64,000 nucleotides of DNA from Burkholderia sp. lig30 (GCF_000687455.2 NZ_JGVW01000067.1:18877-82876), one strand, 5' to 3'; counted from the stretch's first letter, positions 25,978 through 38,572 are shown. Numbers and translations are program-made. Notes: a model not told the origin generated them from the letters alone.

Positions 25978-27681
25978 TCACGACGCGCGCGCCGCCATCA
26001 ATTGCTGCAGACTTTCGTCGACGCTCAGTTCGTACATCGAATCCGCGCGCAGCATGTCATCCGCCGCGCGATGCAGCGCCCGCAACGTGTGCAGCTTGAG
26101 CCGCACCAGCACGAACCGCTGCCCATGCGCTACGCATTCGGCGGCGAACGAGCGCAGCGACTCGATCGTCGTGCCGTCGACGTCCGGCGTCTCCTCGAGG
26201 CTCAGCATCACCGTCTGCGTGCCGGGCGCCGCCTTCAGCAACAGCCGGACCTGCCCCAGCATGCGCTCCACATTCCCAAAGAAAAGCTGCGCCTCGGGCC
26301 GCGCGATCAGGACGCCGGGAATCGCCTTCGCGTCCGGATGAATCGAGACGTCGACGAAGTCGTGGCTGTCGCGCAAGCGGCCGAGCACGCTCACGTTCGG
26401 CTCCGACAGCTTGCGCAGCGTCACGAGCAGGCTCACGCCGATCGCCGCCAGCAGACCGTGCAGCACGCCGAAGATGAGCACGGCGAGCAGTGCGGCGATC
26501 ACGACGAGGCGATCGCGGTGCCAAGTCCAGTACGGCCTGAATACCGACGGATGCAGCGAATGGCTGACCGCGAAGATCACGATCGCCGCAAGCACCGGCT
26601 CCGGCGTGAGCGACAGTTGCGGCAGCAGCAGCCAGACGATGATCGCGATCACGCCCGCCGCCCACAGCCCGGCAAAGCGGCTCTGCGCGCCGGCCGCCTC
26701 GTTCGCCGAGGTCGCCGAGTAGCCGGCGCCGACCGGCATCCCGTGAAACAGCCCCGACACGAGATTCGCGCAGCCGAGCGCGACCAGGTCGCGATTCGTC
26801 GACACGGTGTCGCCATGCTTCAGCGCGAAATTGCGGATCGAGCCGTACGACTCCGCATAGAGGATCAGCATCAGCGCGAACGCGAGTTCGGCAGTCTGCA
26901 TCCACCCGCTCCGGTCGAGCAGCGGAATGCCGAATTCGACGTGCTGGAAATCGATGCGTCCGACCACCGCTATCCCGTAGTGCTGCCAGTCGACCACATA
27001 GCCGGCCGCGATCGACAGCACGATCAGGATCAGCGTGGCCGGCACGCGCGACCCGCGCCCGAGCACGAACAGCAACGCGAGCGAACCGGCGCCGAGCGCG
27101 AGGCTGGCCGGATTGCCGTGCGAGAAACCGTGCACGATCTCGTACGCCAGGCGCGGCGCGTCGCTGTACTGCACGTGGATCTCGAGGATCTTCGGCAGTT
27201 GCTTGATGACGATCGTGAGCGCGAGCCCGAACGTGAAGCCGCGCAACACCGGCCGCGCGATGAAGTTCGACATGCCGCCAAGCCGTGCGACGCCCGCCAG
27301 GATGAACAGCACGCCCGTCATCGCGACGAGTGCGGCCGCGAGCGCGAGTTGCTCGGCGAGCCCCAGGCCCGACTCCGCGAACACCGTCGCGGCAAGCACC
27401 GCGGCGGACGACGAGGTCGACGATACGATCGCGAACCGGCTGCTGCCCGTCAGCGCGTACACGACGAGACCCGACAGCAGCGCGATGAGGCCGGCCTGCG
27501 GCGGCAGATTCGCGAGCCCCGCATACGCGACGGCTTCCGGGATCAACAGGCCCGCGATCGACACGCCGGCAAGCGCATCGCGCCCGACGCGCCGCATGCG
27601 CGGCAACGGTGGCTCGTTGAGTGCTGCGAAGTGCTCGGGACGCTGCGGATCGGCGTCCGTGGGGTTCAAAGGCATCGGCAT
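25978..27681 (-). CDS. SulP-family anion transporter with STAS domain
   Basis: 567 aa inner-membrane protein. The N-terminal membrane domain begins AGVSIAGLLIPEAVAYAGLA, the SulP signature, and continues with PPQAGLIALLSGLVVYALTG and GSSRFAIVSSTSSSAAV, giving ten or more helices. GMPVGAGYSATSANEAAG is the conserved ion-binding helix region. From about residue 440 a cytoplasmic STAS domain follows (FFGNVERMLGQVRLLLK, TPDVDGTTIESLRSF). Substrate could be sulfate, bicarbonate or a dicarboxylate. The start is uncertain: ATGs at 27681 and 27675, or a TTG at 27723 that overlaps the upstream gene. Confidence 0.9.
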   Translation of the reverse strand: MPMPLNPTDADPQRPEHFAALNEPPLPRMRRVGRDALAGVSIAGLLIPEAVAYAGLANLPPQAGLIALLSGLVVYALTGSSRFAIVSSTSSSAAVLAATVFAESGLGLAEQLALAAALVAMTGVLFILAGVARLGGMSNFIARPVLRGFTFGLALTIVIKQLPKILEIHVQYSDAPRLAYEIVHGFSHGNPASLALGAGSLALLFVLGRGSRVPATLILIVLSIAAGYVVDWQHYGIAVVGRIDFQHVEFGIPLLDRSGWMQTAELAFALMLILYAESYGSIRNFALKHGDTVSTNRDLVALGCANLVSGLFHGMPVGAGYSATSANEAAGAQSRFAGLWAAGVIAIIVWLLLPQLSLTPEPVLAAIVIFAVSHSLHPSVFRPYWTWHRDRLVVIAALLAVLIFGVLHGLLAAIGVSLLVTLRKLSEPNVSVLGRLRDSHDFVDVSIHPDAKAIPGVLIARPEAQLFFGNVERMLGQVRLLLKAAPGTQTVMLSLEETPDVDGTTIESLRSFAAECVAHGQRFVLVRLKLHTLRALHRAADDMLRADSMYELSVDESLQQLMAARAS

Positions 27682-27706
27682 GCGTTCGATTGGTGCGGGA
27701 CTCACG

Positions 27707-28333
27707 TCAGGGTTTGGGCGCAATGAGGCCCGACCAGCCGGGCAGGTAACGCGCGTCCTGCTCGTGCGCGTGGCTCAGTGCGACGTCGAGCGCCTGCTCG
27801 AAATGCTTGTCGATCATGTCGAGCGCGACGCGCGGGCGCAGGAAATCGGCCCACAGGAATTCGCTGAACGGCGTCGCATCCTTCGCATAGCCGCCCGCCG
27901 TGCGCAGCTCGCCCGCGAGGCTGCGATACGGATCGTCCAGCAGGCCGGTCAGCACCTTGGGCAGATGCACGTAATCGTGGCGCGCGCCGTCGGGACCGAA
28001 CGGATGCACCCACTGGTTATGCTCCATCATCCGCCAGAAAATCGTCTCGTCGAGCCACGACAGATCCTTGAGGAGCATCGCCTTGACGTCGCTCACCTCC
28101 TCCTCGATCAGCGCGAGCCCCAGATGATGATGGTCGACGATGTAGTGGTGCCCGCCCGGCCCGAGCACGGCGGGAAACCAGTGCGATGCGATCGCGGCCT
28201 TGCGCGCCGCCTTGTCGAGCGACTTCCAGTGCTTGCGCTTGGCCTTGACCTCGCGATAACCGACCGTCATCTGGGTCGGGCGCAGCGCGTCGAGCTTGAC
28301 GGGAATGAGATGAACGTCGTGACCGAGTGTCAT
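27707..28333 (-). CDS. ParB/sulfiredoxin-like domain protein, function unknown
   Basis: 208 aa starting MTLGHDVHLIPVKLDAL. The segment LRPTQMTVGYREVKAKRKHW followed by GGHHYIVDHHHLGLALIEE matches stand-alone ParB-like proteins, in which the GxHHYIVDHHH motif takes the place of the ParB GERR nucleotide site. There is no C-terminal HTH of plasmid ParB. It is not expected to partition DNA; members may be CTP- or ATP-dependent enzymes, but this is not established. It lies just upstream of sulP in the same direction. Confidence 0.75.
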   Translation of the reverse strand: MTLGHDVHLIPVKLDALRPTQMTVGYREVKAKRKHWKSLDKAARKAAIASHWFPAVLGPGGHHYIVDHHHLGLALIEEEVSDVKAMLLKDLSWLDETIFWRMMEHNQWVHPFGPDGARHDYVHLPKVLTGLLDDPYRSLAGELRTAGGYAKDATPFSEFLWADFLRPRVALDMIDKHFEQALDVALSHAHEQDARYLPGWSGLIAPKP

Positions 28334-28452
28334 GTGGTCGTTTCCTGTGCAACGAATTTCGCCAACGATACTCCGGTTCGGACGTGCCGTTAAGGCCATG
28401 GCATCGCGGTCCGTGCCGCGTCGACGATCGCCGGCCTGCGCGATGCCCGCGA

Positions 28453-28995
28453 TCAGGCGCTCAGGTCGGCGCGCTCGAGCCGATGGCGGACGTACGGCAC
28501 GCGATCCTGGACGACACCGACCCGGCGCATCCCGAGCTTGCGCGCGACGTTCAGCGAATTCGCGTTCGCCGCCGCGATGTCGGCAACGAGCCGCGGCAAC
28601 CGCACGGTATCGAACGCGTGGCGCACGAGGACGGCGGCGGCCTCGCTCGCGATGCCGCGCCCCCATGCCGTGCGCACGAGCCGCCAGCCGATCTCGACGT
28701 CGCGCGCCCCGCCCGCGAAGTCAGGGATCAGCAGCACCCAGCCGATGAACGTGCCGGGCGCCCCCTTCTCGAAAATCGACCAGTAGCCGAGCCCCGGCGG
28801 ATAGTCGCGCTTGATGCGGTGTGCGACGAAGCGGCGATGCTCGACCGGATCGTGCCACGGGCCCGCGATGTACCGCGTGACATCGGGATCGCGGTCCATC
28901 GCGACGCACGCATCGAGATCCGCCAGCACACGCGGACGCAGCCACAGGCGGGCAGTTTCGAAGCGCGGAAGCGTTGCGGTGGGATCGGCCGGCAT
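28453..28995 (-). CDS. GNAT-family N-acetyltransferase (RimJ/RimL-like)
   Basis: 180 aa with the layout of Acetyltransf_3: RFETARLWLRPRVLADLDAC, then WSIFEKGAPGTFIGWVLLI, VEIGWRLVRTAWGRGIASEA (the acetyl-CoA pyrophosphate loop) and ANANSLNVARKLGMRRVG. This branch acetylates protein N termini or small amines; the substrate here is unknown. The ATG at 28995 gives MPADPTATLP; an ATG nine codons earlier is possible. It is divergent from the TetR gene. Confidence 0.87.
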   Translation of the reverse strand: MPADPTATLPRFETARLWLRPRVLADLDACVAMDRDPDVTRYIAGPWHDPVEHRRFVAHRIKRDYPPGLGYWSIFEKGAPGTFIGWVLLIPDFAGGARDVEIGWRLVRTAWGRGIASEAAAVLVRHAFDTVRLPRLVADIAAANANSLNVARKLGMRRVGVVQDRVPYVRHRLERADLSA

Positions 28996-29373
28996 CGGAA
29001 TTCCAGATTCTGCGGCGCGCATGCACGCGCCAGCGCATGACAGAGCGGATACGGGCGGAAATTCTAACGCATTGGCCTGCGCGCCCGCCGCGCCCGCCAC
29101 CCGATCGGGATCGTGAATTTCATCGGGATTATTCCGGATCGTGATCGCCGTGCCGATCCTGTTCAGGCGCGAACGGCGCGGCATCGCCATGACGCAATCC
29201 GTCAATACACGTACGGCCGCGGCCCGAGCGCGCGCTCTTGCGCGCTGCATCACGCCGCGCGGCCCCGGCTGGCGCGGCCGCGCGGCGCGCGTGCTGCATG
29301 CGCACACGAGCGTAGAGGATTCGGTCGAGAATCAGCGCTTGCCGGCACCACCCCAGGCTTTTTATCTTAATCA

Positions 29374-29385
29374 AAACAGTTGTTT
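29374..29385. promoter_or_regulatory. Candidate PsrA-type operator upstream of the TetR gene
   Basis: AAAC-AGTT-GTTT followed by G matches the half-site pattern reported for Pseudomonas PsrA (AAAC and GTTT spaced by 4). CATAAT, a possible -10, lies at 29392-29397, so bound repressor would cover the promoter. It is 57 bp before the regulator's start. Confidence 0.5.
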
Positions 29386-29442
29386 GAATTACATAATCGC
29401 AAGGGTGGTTCGCAGCCGGGCGACCGGCATGGGAGGCGGAAC

Positions 29443-30210
29443 ATGGCAGTGGGTCAGGCAGGCCACAGCCGGCAAGGCAGCGGCACGAAGGCGCGCATCC
29501 TCGATGCGGCCGAGGATCTGTTCGTCGAGCATGGTTTCGAGGCGATGTCGATGCGGCAAATCACGTCGCGCGCAGCGGTGAATCTCGCCGCCGTCAACTA
29601 TCATTTCGGCAGCAAGGAAGCGCTGATTCACGCGATGCTGTCGCGTCGGCTCGACCAGCTCAACCAGGAACGGCTGCGCATCCTCGACCGCTTCGACGCG
29701 CAGCTCGGCACGCACGTCACGTGCGAGCACGTGCTCGGCGCCATGTTCATTCCCGCGCTGAAGGCGTCACGCGACCCCGGGCGCGGCGGCCGCGCGTTCC
29801 TGCGGCTGATCGGCCGTGCGTACACCGATCCGTCGTCGTTCGTGCGCAACTTCCTCGCCGCACACTATGCGAGCGTGGCCGGGCGCTTCTTCGACGCTTT
29901 CCAGCGCGCGCTGCCGAACCTGCCGCGCGCGGAACTGGGATGGCGGCTGCACTTTGCGATCGGCGCGCTGTCGGGCGCGCTCGCGGGCGCCGAAACCGAC
30001 AGCCTCATCGACGATTTCTCGCAAGGCCGCACGATGGACGACGTGCAGATGATCGCGCGGCTGTCGTCGCTGATCGTCGCGGCGCTGAAGGCGCCGATGC
30101 CCGACAGTGCGGAGCTCGCGATATTCTCGGCCGTGCTCGATGACGCGGACGCGAGTGACGCGCCGGCCGGGCGTCCCGTCGCCGACGCGACGCCGCGTCA
30201 CGCGGCATGA
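29443..30210 (+). CDS. TetR-family regulator, PsrA-like
   Basis: 255 aa. The HTH region reads TKARILDAAEDLFVEHGFEA, then MSMRQITSRAAVNLAAVNYHF, GSKEALIHAMLSRRL. This is close to Pseudomonas PsrA, a repressor released by long-chain fatty acids. The ligand domain is helical, and a roughly 30-residue Ala/Asp-rich tail is extra. GGAGGCGGA precedes the ATG at 29443. It is followed 67 bp later by an acyl-CoA ligase, the kind of gene PsrA relatives control. Fatty-acid sensing is inferred. Confidence 0.87.
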   Translation: MAVGQAGHSRQGSGTKARILDAAEDLFVEHGFEAMSMRQITSRAAVNLAAVNYHFGSKEALIHAMLSRRLDQLNQERLRILDRFDAQLGTHVTCEHVLGAMFIPALKASRDPGRGGRAFLRLIGRAYTDPSSFVRNFLAAHYASVAGRFFDAFQRALPNLPRAELGWRLHFAIGALSGALAGAETDSLIDDFSQGRTMDDVQMIARLSSLIVAALKAPMPDSAELAIFSAVLDDADASDAPAGRPVADATPRHAA

Positions 30211-30277
30211 CGCTCGCACGGGTGCCGCCGCGAGCGCCGCCCGCGCGCTGCCTCACCCACCATTCAGGAGACAAGCC

Positions 30278-32032
30278 ATGCCGGCTCCCGCAGCACCAGA
30301 AGCAGCCCAGATGCCACCGAACACCGACGGCATCTGGTACGCATCGTATCCCCCCGGCGTGCCGCGCGAGATCGACGTCACGCAGTACGAATCGCTGGTC
30401 CAGTATTTCGACGAATGCACGGCGAAGTACGCCGATCGCGTCGCGTTCGTCAGCGCCGGCGCGTCGCTCACCTATCGCGCGCTGGCGCAGAAGGTCGAGG
30501 CATTCGCGTCGTACCTGCAGACAATCGGCGTGAAGCCGGGCGACCGCGTGGCGATCATGCTGCCGAACACCTTCCAGTATCCGGTCACGCTGTTCGGCAC
30601 GCTGAAGGCGGGCGCGATCGTCGTCAATGTCAATCCGCTCTATACCGCCCGTGAACTCGCGCATCAGCTCAAGGACAGCGGCGCGCAGACGATCGTCGTG
30701 TTCGAGAACTTCGCGCACACGTTGCAGGACGCGCTGCCCGACACACCGGTGAAGCACGTGATCGTCACGGCGCTCGGCGACCTGCTCGCCGACGGCTTCA
30801 ACGCGAAGGGGCGGCTCGTCAATTTCGTGCTGAAGCACGTCAAGAAACTGGTGCCGCCGTACCGTCTGCCGCAGGCCGTGCGCCTGCGCGCGGCGCTCGC
30901 CGCCGGCGCGCGCGGCAAGCCACGGCCCGTGCCGCGCACCCGCGACGACATCGCGTTCCTGCAATACACGGGCGGCACGACGGGCGTCGCCAAGGGCGCG
31001 ATGCTCACGCACGGCAACCTGATCGCGAACCTGCTGCAGGCGAAAGCCTGGACCGCCGGGCAGATGACGGGCGAGGCCGAGACGGTGCTCACGCCGCTGC
31101 CGCTTTATCACATCTATTCGCTGACGGTGAACGCGCTGATCTTCCTCGGGCTCGGCGGCCGCAACATCCTGATCGCGAATCCGCGCGACACGAAGATGAT
31201 GATGAAGATCATTCGTCACGAGACGTTCACGGGCATCACCGGCATCAACACGCTGTACAACGCGTTCCTCGACAACGAAGCATTCCGGCAACGCGATTTC
31301 TCGAAGCTCAAGCTCGCGATGGCGGGCGGCATGGCGATGCAGCGCGCGGTCGCCGAGCGCTTCCAGCAAGTCACGGGGCGGCCGATCGTCGAAGGCTACG
31401 GCCTGACGGAATGCTCGCCGATCGTCACGATGAATCCGGTGAACCTGGATGACATGGCCGCGTTCAGCGGCTCGATCGGCCTGCCCGCGCCATCGACGAC
31501 CGTGCGCTTCCGGCGCGAGGACGGCACCTGGGCCGGCATCGGCGAGCCCGGCGAGCTCTGCGTGCGCGGCCCGCAGGTGATGCACGGCTACTGGCAGCGT
31601 CCGGACGAGACCGCAAAGGTGATCGACGCCGACGGCTGGCTCGCGACCGGCGACATCGGCGTGATGGACGAGCGCGGCTTCACGCGCCTCATCGACCGGA
31701 AGAAGGACATGATCCTCGTGTCCGGCTTCAACGTGTATCCGAACGAGATCGAGGAAGTGCTGGTGATGCACCCGGGCATCAGCGAGGCGGCGGCGATCGG
31801 CGTGCCTGACGAAGTGCATGGCGAACGGATCAAGGTGTTCGTCGTGCGCCGCGACCCGGCGCTCACCGCCGATGACGTGATCGCCCATTGCCGGAAGAAC
31901 CTGACCGGCTATAAAGTGCCGAAGCTCGTCGAGTTCCGCGACGCGCTGCCGCAAACCAACGTCGGCAAGATCCTGCGCCGCGCGCTGCGCGACGAGGCGC
32001 TCGCGCAGGGCAAACCGGCCGGTCACACCTGA
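30278..32032 (+). CDS. fadD: Long-chain fatty-acid-CoA ligase (FadD-type)
   Basis: 584 aa AMP-forming ligase that activates fatty acids with ATP and CoA for uptake and beta-oxidation. The P loop is YTGGTTGVAKGAM (about residue 230), A4 is LPLYHIYSLTVN, the adenine motif EGYGLTECSPIVTMNP, and the hinge and lid are GWLATGDIGVMDERGF and RKKDMILVSGFNVYPNEIEE, which holds the fatty-acid-binding pattern. The catalytic Lys is in QTNVGKILRR. AGGAG sits 8 bp before the ATG. It lies directly after the PsrA-like regulator. Confidence 0.92.
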   Translation: MPAPAAPEAAQMPPNTDGIWYASYPPGVPREIDVTQYESLVQYFDECTAKYADRVAFVSAGASLTYRALAQKVEAFASYLQTIGVKPGDRVAIMLPNTFQYPVTLFGTLKAGAIVVNVNPLYTARELAHQLKDSGAQTIVVFENFAHTLQDALPDTPVKHVIVTALGDLLADGFNAKGRLVNFVLKHVKKLVPPYRLPQAVRLRAALAAGARGKPRPVPRTRDDIAFLQYTGGTTGVAKGAMLTHGNLIANLLQAKAWTAGQMTGEAETVLTPLPLYHIYSLTVNALIFLGLGGRNILIANPRDTKMMMKIIRHETFTGITGINTLYNAFLDNEAFRQRDFSKLKLAMAGGMAMQRAVAERFQQVTGRPIVEGYGLTECSPIVTMNPVNLDDMAAFSGSIGLPAPSTTVRFRREDGTWAGIGEPGELCVRGPQVMHGYWQRPDETAKVIDADGWLATGDIGVMDERGFTRLIDRKKDMILVSGFNVYPNEIEEVLVMHPGISEAAAIGVPDEVHGERIKVFVVRRDPALTADDVIAHCRKNLTGYKVPKLVEFRDALPQTNVGKILRRALRDEALAQGKPAGHT

Positions 32033-32189
32033 TGTCGCGTGTTTCAGACGGCGCCGTCGATGAATGACTCAACCAGACGGCGCGCATGGCAATCGCGCCG
32101 GCATGCGGCGGCGCCAGGGCCGCGCAGCAACGCACACTCGCGAAGCGCGTCGCCCTGACCGGCGAGACGCCGGCCGGGCGGCGCATCGA

Positions 32190-32477
32190 TCAGTCGTCTT
32201 CGTCGTCGTGATGCTTGCGCCAGTGCTTGTACTCGTGCCTGCGCCACCGGCGGTAGCGGTCGTCGTCATAGCCGTCGTCGTAGCCATAACCATAGCCCGG
32301 ATACGCGACGACGGCCGGCGGCGGCGCCACGTAGACCGGTTGCGGCTCGACGTAGACCGGCGCGACCGGCACGCCGATGCCGACCGCCACGTCGACGTGA
32401 CCCGCGATCGCGCTGCCGGACGCCAGCCATGCCACCGCCGCCGCTGCCAACCCGAGCACCATTCGCCTCTTGTTCAT
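32190..32477 (-). CDS. Small exported Tyr/Pro-rich protein
   Basis: 95 aa. A signal peptide (MNKRRMVLGLAAAAVAWLAS, cleavage near AIAG/HVD) is followed by VDVAVGIGVPVAPVYVEPQP, VYVAPPPAVVAYPGYGYG and an Asp/Arg/His-rich tail ending HKHHDDEDD-like. This is the pattern of small periplasmic or surface YXWGXW-like proteins common in Burkholderiales. GAGGGCGGG precedes the ATG at 32477. A CGTAAC direct repeat lies upstream at 32568-32583. Function unknown. Confidence 0.72.
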   Translation of the reverse strand: MNKRRMVLGLAAAAVAWLASGSAIAGHVDVAVGIGVPVAPVYVEPQPVYVAPPPAVVAYPGYGYGYDDGYDDDRYRRWRRHEYKHWRKHHDDEDD

Positions 32478-32774
32478 GTTCCCGCCCTCTGATCCGCCGG
32501 CCATCCGGCGCGCGGGCACGACTGTAGACGAGATGCGCGCGCCCAGGTGCAACCGCAATGCGAGAGACGTAACGCAACGTAACAATGTTGGCGCCGGCCA
32601 TTCGGCCGAATCGCGCAAACGTCCGCGAGCGTCTATAGTGGGTAACGGCTGGACACAAACGCAAGCGTACGCGCCGGGATCGAACAGGGTAAAATCGTGC
32701 CGATCGCCTTGCGTTTTCCACGCTACGCACACACGCACAACATATTTTCTGACGCCGGCTCCTGCCGCATCTCA

Positions 32775-33296
32775 ATGGCCAATCCCGCAGAATCCCATCC
32801 GCAAAACGACTTCATCAATGCGGCGCGCAAGGAACGTAAGCGCGTTGAAATCTATCTCGTCAACGGCATTCGCCTGACGGGATGCATCGAGTCGTTCGAC
32901 CAGTATCTGGTGATGCTGCGCACCCCCGTGGGTCTGCAAGGCATTTACAAGCGCGCGATCTCGACCATCCAGCTCGATACCGGCGGCGCCCGCCCCGGCG
33001 GCGGCGGCCCGCGCGGCCCGCGTACTGGCGGCCCCGGCGGCCGCAGCGGTGGCCGCGAGGGTGGCGGGCACGGCCCGTACGGCTCGCATGGCGGCTCCCG
33101 CCCGCCGCGTGACGACGCCGCGCCGCGCGACACCTATGGCGCGCCGCGTGACGCTTACGGCGCACAGCGTGATGCATACAGCGCGCCGCGCGACGCTGGC
33201 GAGCCGTCCGCGCCCGCATCGACGGAACCGCGCAGCAGCAACGGTCCCGTCATCGTCACACGCCGCCGCCGGCCGATCGTGCCGGACGGCCAGTAA
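32775..33296 (+). CDS. hfq2: Hfq2, second RNA chaperone with extended C-terminus
   Basis: 173 aa. The Sm fold spans residues 10-65: [36 protein letters not shown] (Sm1) and [10 protein letters not shown] (Sm2). Typical Hfq has YKH in Sm2; here the His is Arg. A Gly/Arg-rich stretch ([20 protein letters not shown]) and Asp-Ala-Tyr repeats ([20 protein letters not shown]) make a tail of over 100 residues, absent from Hfq1. Burkholderia cenocepacia is known to have two functional Hfq proteins, and the tail matches Hfq2. It pairs sRNAs with mRNAs. The ATG at 32775 lacks a strong ribosome site. Confidence 0.93.
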   Translation: MANPAESHPQNDFINAARKERKRVEIYLVNGIRLTGCIESFDQYLVMLRTPVGLQGIYKRAISTIQLDTGGARPGGGGPRGPRTGGPGGRSGGREGGGHGPYGSHGGSRPPRDDAAPRDTYGAPRDAYGAQRDAYSAPRDAGEPSAPASTEPRSSNGPVIVTRRRRPIVPDGQ

Positions 33297-33301
33297 AAAG
33301 C

Positions 33302-33334
33302 AAAAGGGCAAGCCAGACGGCTTGCCCTTTTTTC
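33302..33334. terminator. Bidirectional terminator between hfq2 and the DUF2968 gene
   Basis: AAAAGGGCAAGCC / GGCTTGCCCTTTT with loop AGAC, followed by further T residues, between two converging genes. Confidence 0.9.
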
Positions 33335-33379
33335 TTTGCGCGGCTGGCGCGGCATGTTGCCGCGCCAGCCACCGTCAGT

Positions 33380-34072
33380 TCATCGCGCCGCCGGCAGGCC
33401 GGCATCAGCCTCCCGCTGCAACGAGTGCACCTGGTGACGCAACGTCCGCAATTGCGATTGCAGTTGCGCCTCTTGCGCCTGCAGCGCGACCGTCTCGTTG
33501 CGCGCCGCCTTCTGGCGATCGGCCACCGCGGCCTGCTGCTCGCGCGCAATGCTCAAGTCCGCCTGAAGCCGGCGTGCGCGTGCCTGCGTCACTTCGATCA
33601 TGCGATCCGTCTGTGCCTTTTGCGCCTCCAGCTTCGCCGCGCGCAATTCGTTCGTCGCCAGATGCGCGGCGTTATGCGCGAAATCGCGATAGATCGCTTC
33701 CGCCCTCGCCTCGTTCGACGTCTTGATCACGCGCCAGAATGCCTTTTGCTGGAACAGCGTGACGTAATACGCACCGTCCTTGACATTGAACAGCAGGCTC
33801 GCGCCGTAGCTGCCGTTATAGGTCGTGCGCATTTCCGTCAGCTCGTGCGCCTGGATCAGGCGCTGCAGTTCGTCGACCGTGCTCGGGCCTGTCGACTCGC
33901 CCGGCTGAACCTGTGTATCAACCGGCGGCGTCGCGGTGACGACCGCCGATGCCGGCTGAACCGGTTGCGGCGCTGCGTCGCCGCCTGCCACCCCTTGCGC
34001 TTGTGCGCCCTGCATTCCCACAATCATGGCGAACATGACGCTCGCCCGCCCCAACCCCGTCATTTGGATCAT
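33380..34072 (-). CDS. DUF2968 exported coiled-coil protein
   Basis: 230 aa. A signal peptide (MIQMTGLGRASVMFAMIVG, cut near AQAQ) is followed by a Pro/Thr-rich linker, a compact domain (TVDELQRLIQAHELTEMRTT, YGASLLFNVKDGAYYVTLFQ, QKAFWRVIKTSNEARAEAIY) and a C-terminal coiled coil of over 80 residues. It is the last minus-strand gene after the sigma-54 activator. The ATG at 34072 follows GGGA; another ATG at 34123 abuts the activator's stop. Family known only from Burkholderia and relatives; role unknown, position suggests envelope function with the Tad locus. Confidence 0.8.
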   Translation of the reverse strand: MIQMTGLGRASVMFAMIVGMQGAQAQGVAGGDAAPQPVQPASAVVTATPPVDTQVQPGESTGPSTVDELQRLIQAHELTEMRTTYNGSYGASLLFNVKDGAYYVTLFQQKAFWRVIKTSNEARAEAIYRDFAHNAAHLATNELRAAKLEAQKAQTDRMIEVTQARARRLQADLSIAREQQAAVADRQKAARNETVALQAQEAQLQSQLRTLRHQVHSLQREADAGLPAAR

Positions 34073-34125
34073 GAAGTGATTTCCCGCACCGACTCGTTGT
34101 AATTGTTCCAGCAAACATCGCATTA

Positions 34126-37349
<3,224 letters not shown>

Positions 37350-37356
37350 CGCTGCC

Positions 37357-37692
37357 TCAGTATTGCGATGCGCCCTGCCCGCCGGACGACTGGCTGCCGG
37401 GCGACTGGCCGGCGCCGTCCGGATTCAGCGGCGAGCCCATCGACGCCGGAATCTTGTTCCTGAACGAGTCGAGATAGCGCTGATACGCAAGCGACGCGGC
37501 GTCGCCCAGCATCGGCAGTGCCGGGCCGGCCGCGCGGTTGTCGCGCTGCAGCGCGAGCCATGCGTCGGTCGATCCGCCGACGTCGGACGCGCGCGGCGCC
37601 CGCTCCTCGCCATATGCGACCGTCGCCGTGGCGGCGCCGATCAGCGCGAGCAACGCGGCGCCGCGCCGGACGGTTGTCCTGTAGCCGTTCAT
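37357..37692 (-). CDS. DUF3613 exported protein of the Tad locus
   Basis: 111 aa. A signal peptide (RRGAALLALIGAATATVAYG) is followed by the DUF3613 core DAWLALQRDNRAAGPALPML, SLAYQRYLDSFRNKIP and a Gly/Ser/Gln-rich tail. DUF3613 genes are found almost only inside Tad pilus clusters of beta-proteobacteria, between tadD and tadG as here. Its role is not known. It starts one base after the tadD stop. Confidence 0.82.
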   Translation of the reverse strand: MNGYRTTVRRGAALLALIGAATATVAYGEERAPRASDVGGSTDAWLALQRDNRAAGPALPMLGDAASLAYQRYLDSFRNKIPASMGSPLNPDGAGQSPGSQSSGGQGASQY

Positions 37693-37693
37693 G

Positions 37694-38548
37694 CTAGTTC
37701 CCCCGGGTGTCTTGTCGTTGCGCGAACCGCTGCAGGAGCGGCGCGGTCGGGTCTACGGCCTGGCCGCCCGCGACGGCCGTGGCCTGCTGTGCGCCGGCGG
37801 GCGCCGGCACGGCGGCGGTCCGCCGCCACGTGTAGGACGCCGCGCCGATCCGGATCGCGTCGTTGCGAATGTCGTTGCGGATCTCCGCCGGCAGCTTCTG
37901 CTCGTTCATCAGCGACTGCGCGTCGTGCGGGCGGCCTGACGCGAGCAGATAGATCGCCAGGTTGCTGATGATCCTGGGATTGTTCTGATCCAGCTCGACC
38001 GCCTTCATCAGCGGTACGCGGGCGCCCTGAACGTCGCCGCAGCGCAGTTTCGCGTACGCCAGATCGGACAGCATCGACGCGTCGGTCGGCGCGAGCAGGG
38101 ACGCCTGCGACAGCGCCTGCGACGCCCGGCTGAAATCGCCGGCCGCGCCGGCGATCAGACCGAGCCCGCGATAGCCGCGCGCCGCGAGCGGCGTCTTCAG
38201 CAACTCGGCATAGGCGGACGCGCTGGCGGCCGGCTGGTCGGTCGCGCGCAACGCATCGGCACGCAGCAGGATCGTGTCGGGCGACGCGCCGTACTGTTTC
38301 TCGTACGCATCGATGTGCGCCAGCGACGCGTAATAGAGCCCCTGCGCCTGCATCCGCTCGATCAGGCCGAGATACATGCCGGGCGTATCAGGCACGGCCT
38401 GCTTCTGGTCGGCCGCCTGCATCAGCGCGGCGCGTTCCGCCTGCGCGCCGATGCCGTATCCGCTTTCCTTGAATGGCGCGCACGCGCCCAGGAGCAGCAC
38501 GACCGACACCGTGCCTGCCCGCCTCGCCATTTCCCCGTATCGCTTCAT
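37694..38548 (-). CDS. tadD: TadD-like TPR lipoprotein (pilotin candidate)
   Basis: 284 aa. The lipobox VLLLGACAPF puts the lipidated Cys at about residue 23. TPR-like helix pairs follow: GLYYASLAHIDAYEKQYGAS, ASAYAELLKTPLAARGYRG, DFSRASQALSQASLLAPTD, AKLRCGDVQGARVPLMKAVE and ISNLAIYLLASGRPHDAQS. TadD lipoproteins help place the secretin in the outer membrane. Position between tadC and DUF3613 fits. Confidence 0.9.
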   Translation of the reverse strand: MKRYGEMARRAGTVSVVLLLGACAPFKESGYGIGAQAERAALMQAADQKQAVPDTPGMYLGLIERMQAQGLYYASLAHIDAYEKQYGASPDTILLRADALRATDQPAASASAYAELLKTPLAARGYRGLGLIAGAAGDFSRASQALSQASLLAPTDASMLSDLAYAKLRCGDVQGARVPLMKAVELDQNNPRIISNLAIYLLASGRPHDAQSLMNEQKLPAEIRNDIRNDAIRIGAASYTWRRTAAVPAPAGAQQATAVAGGQAVDPTAPLLQRFAQRQDTRGN

Positions 38549-38572
38549 GTTCTTTTCCTTACGTCCGTCGAC

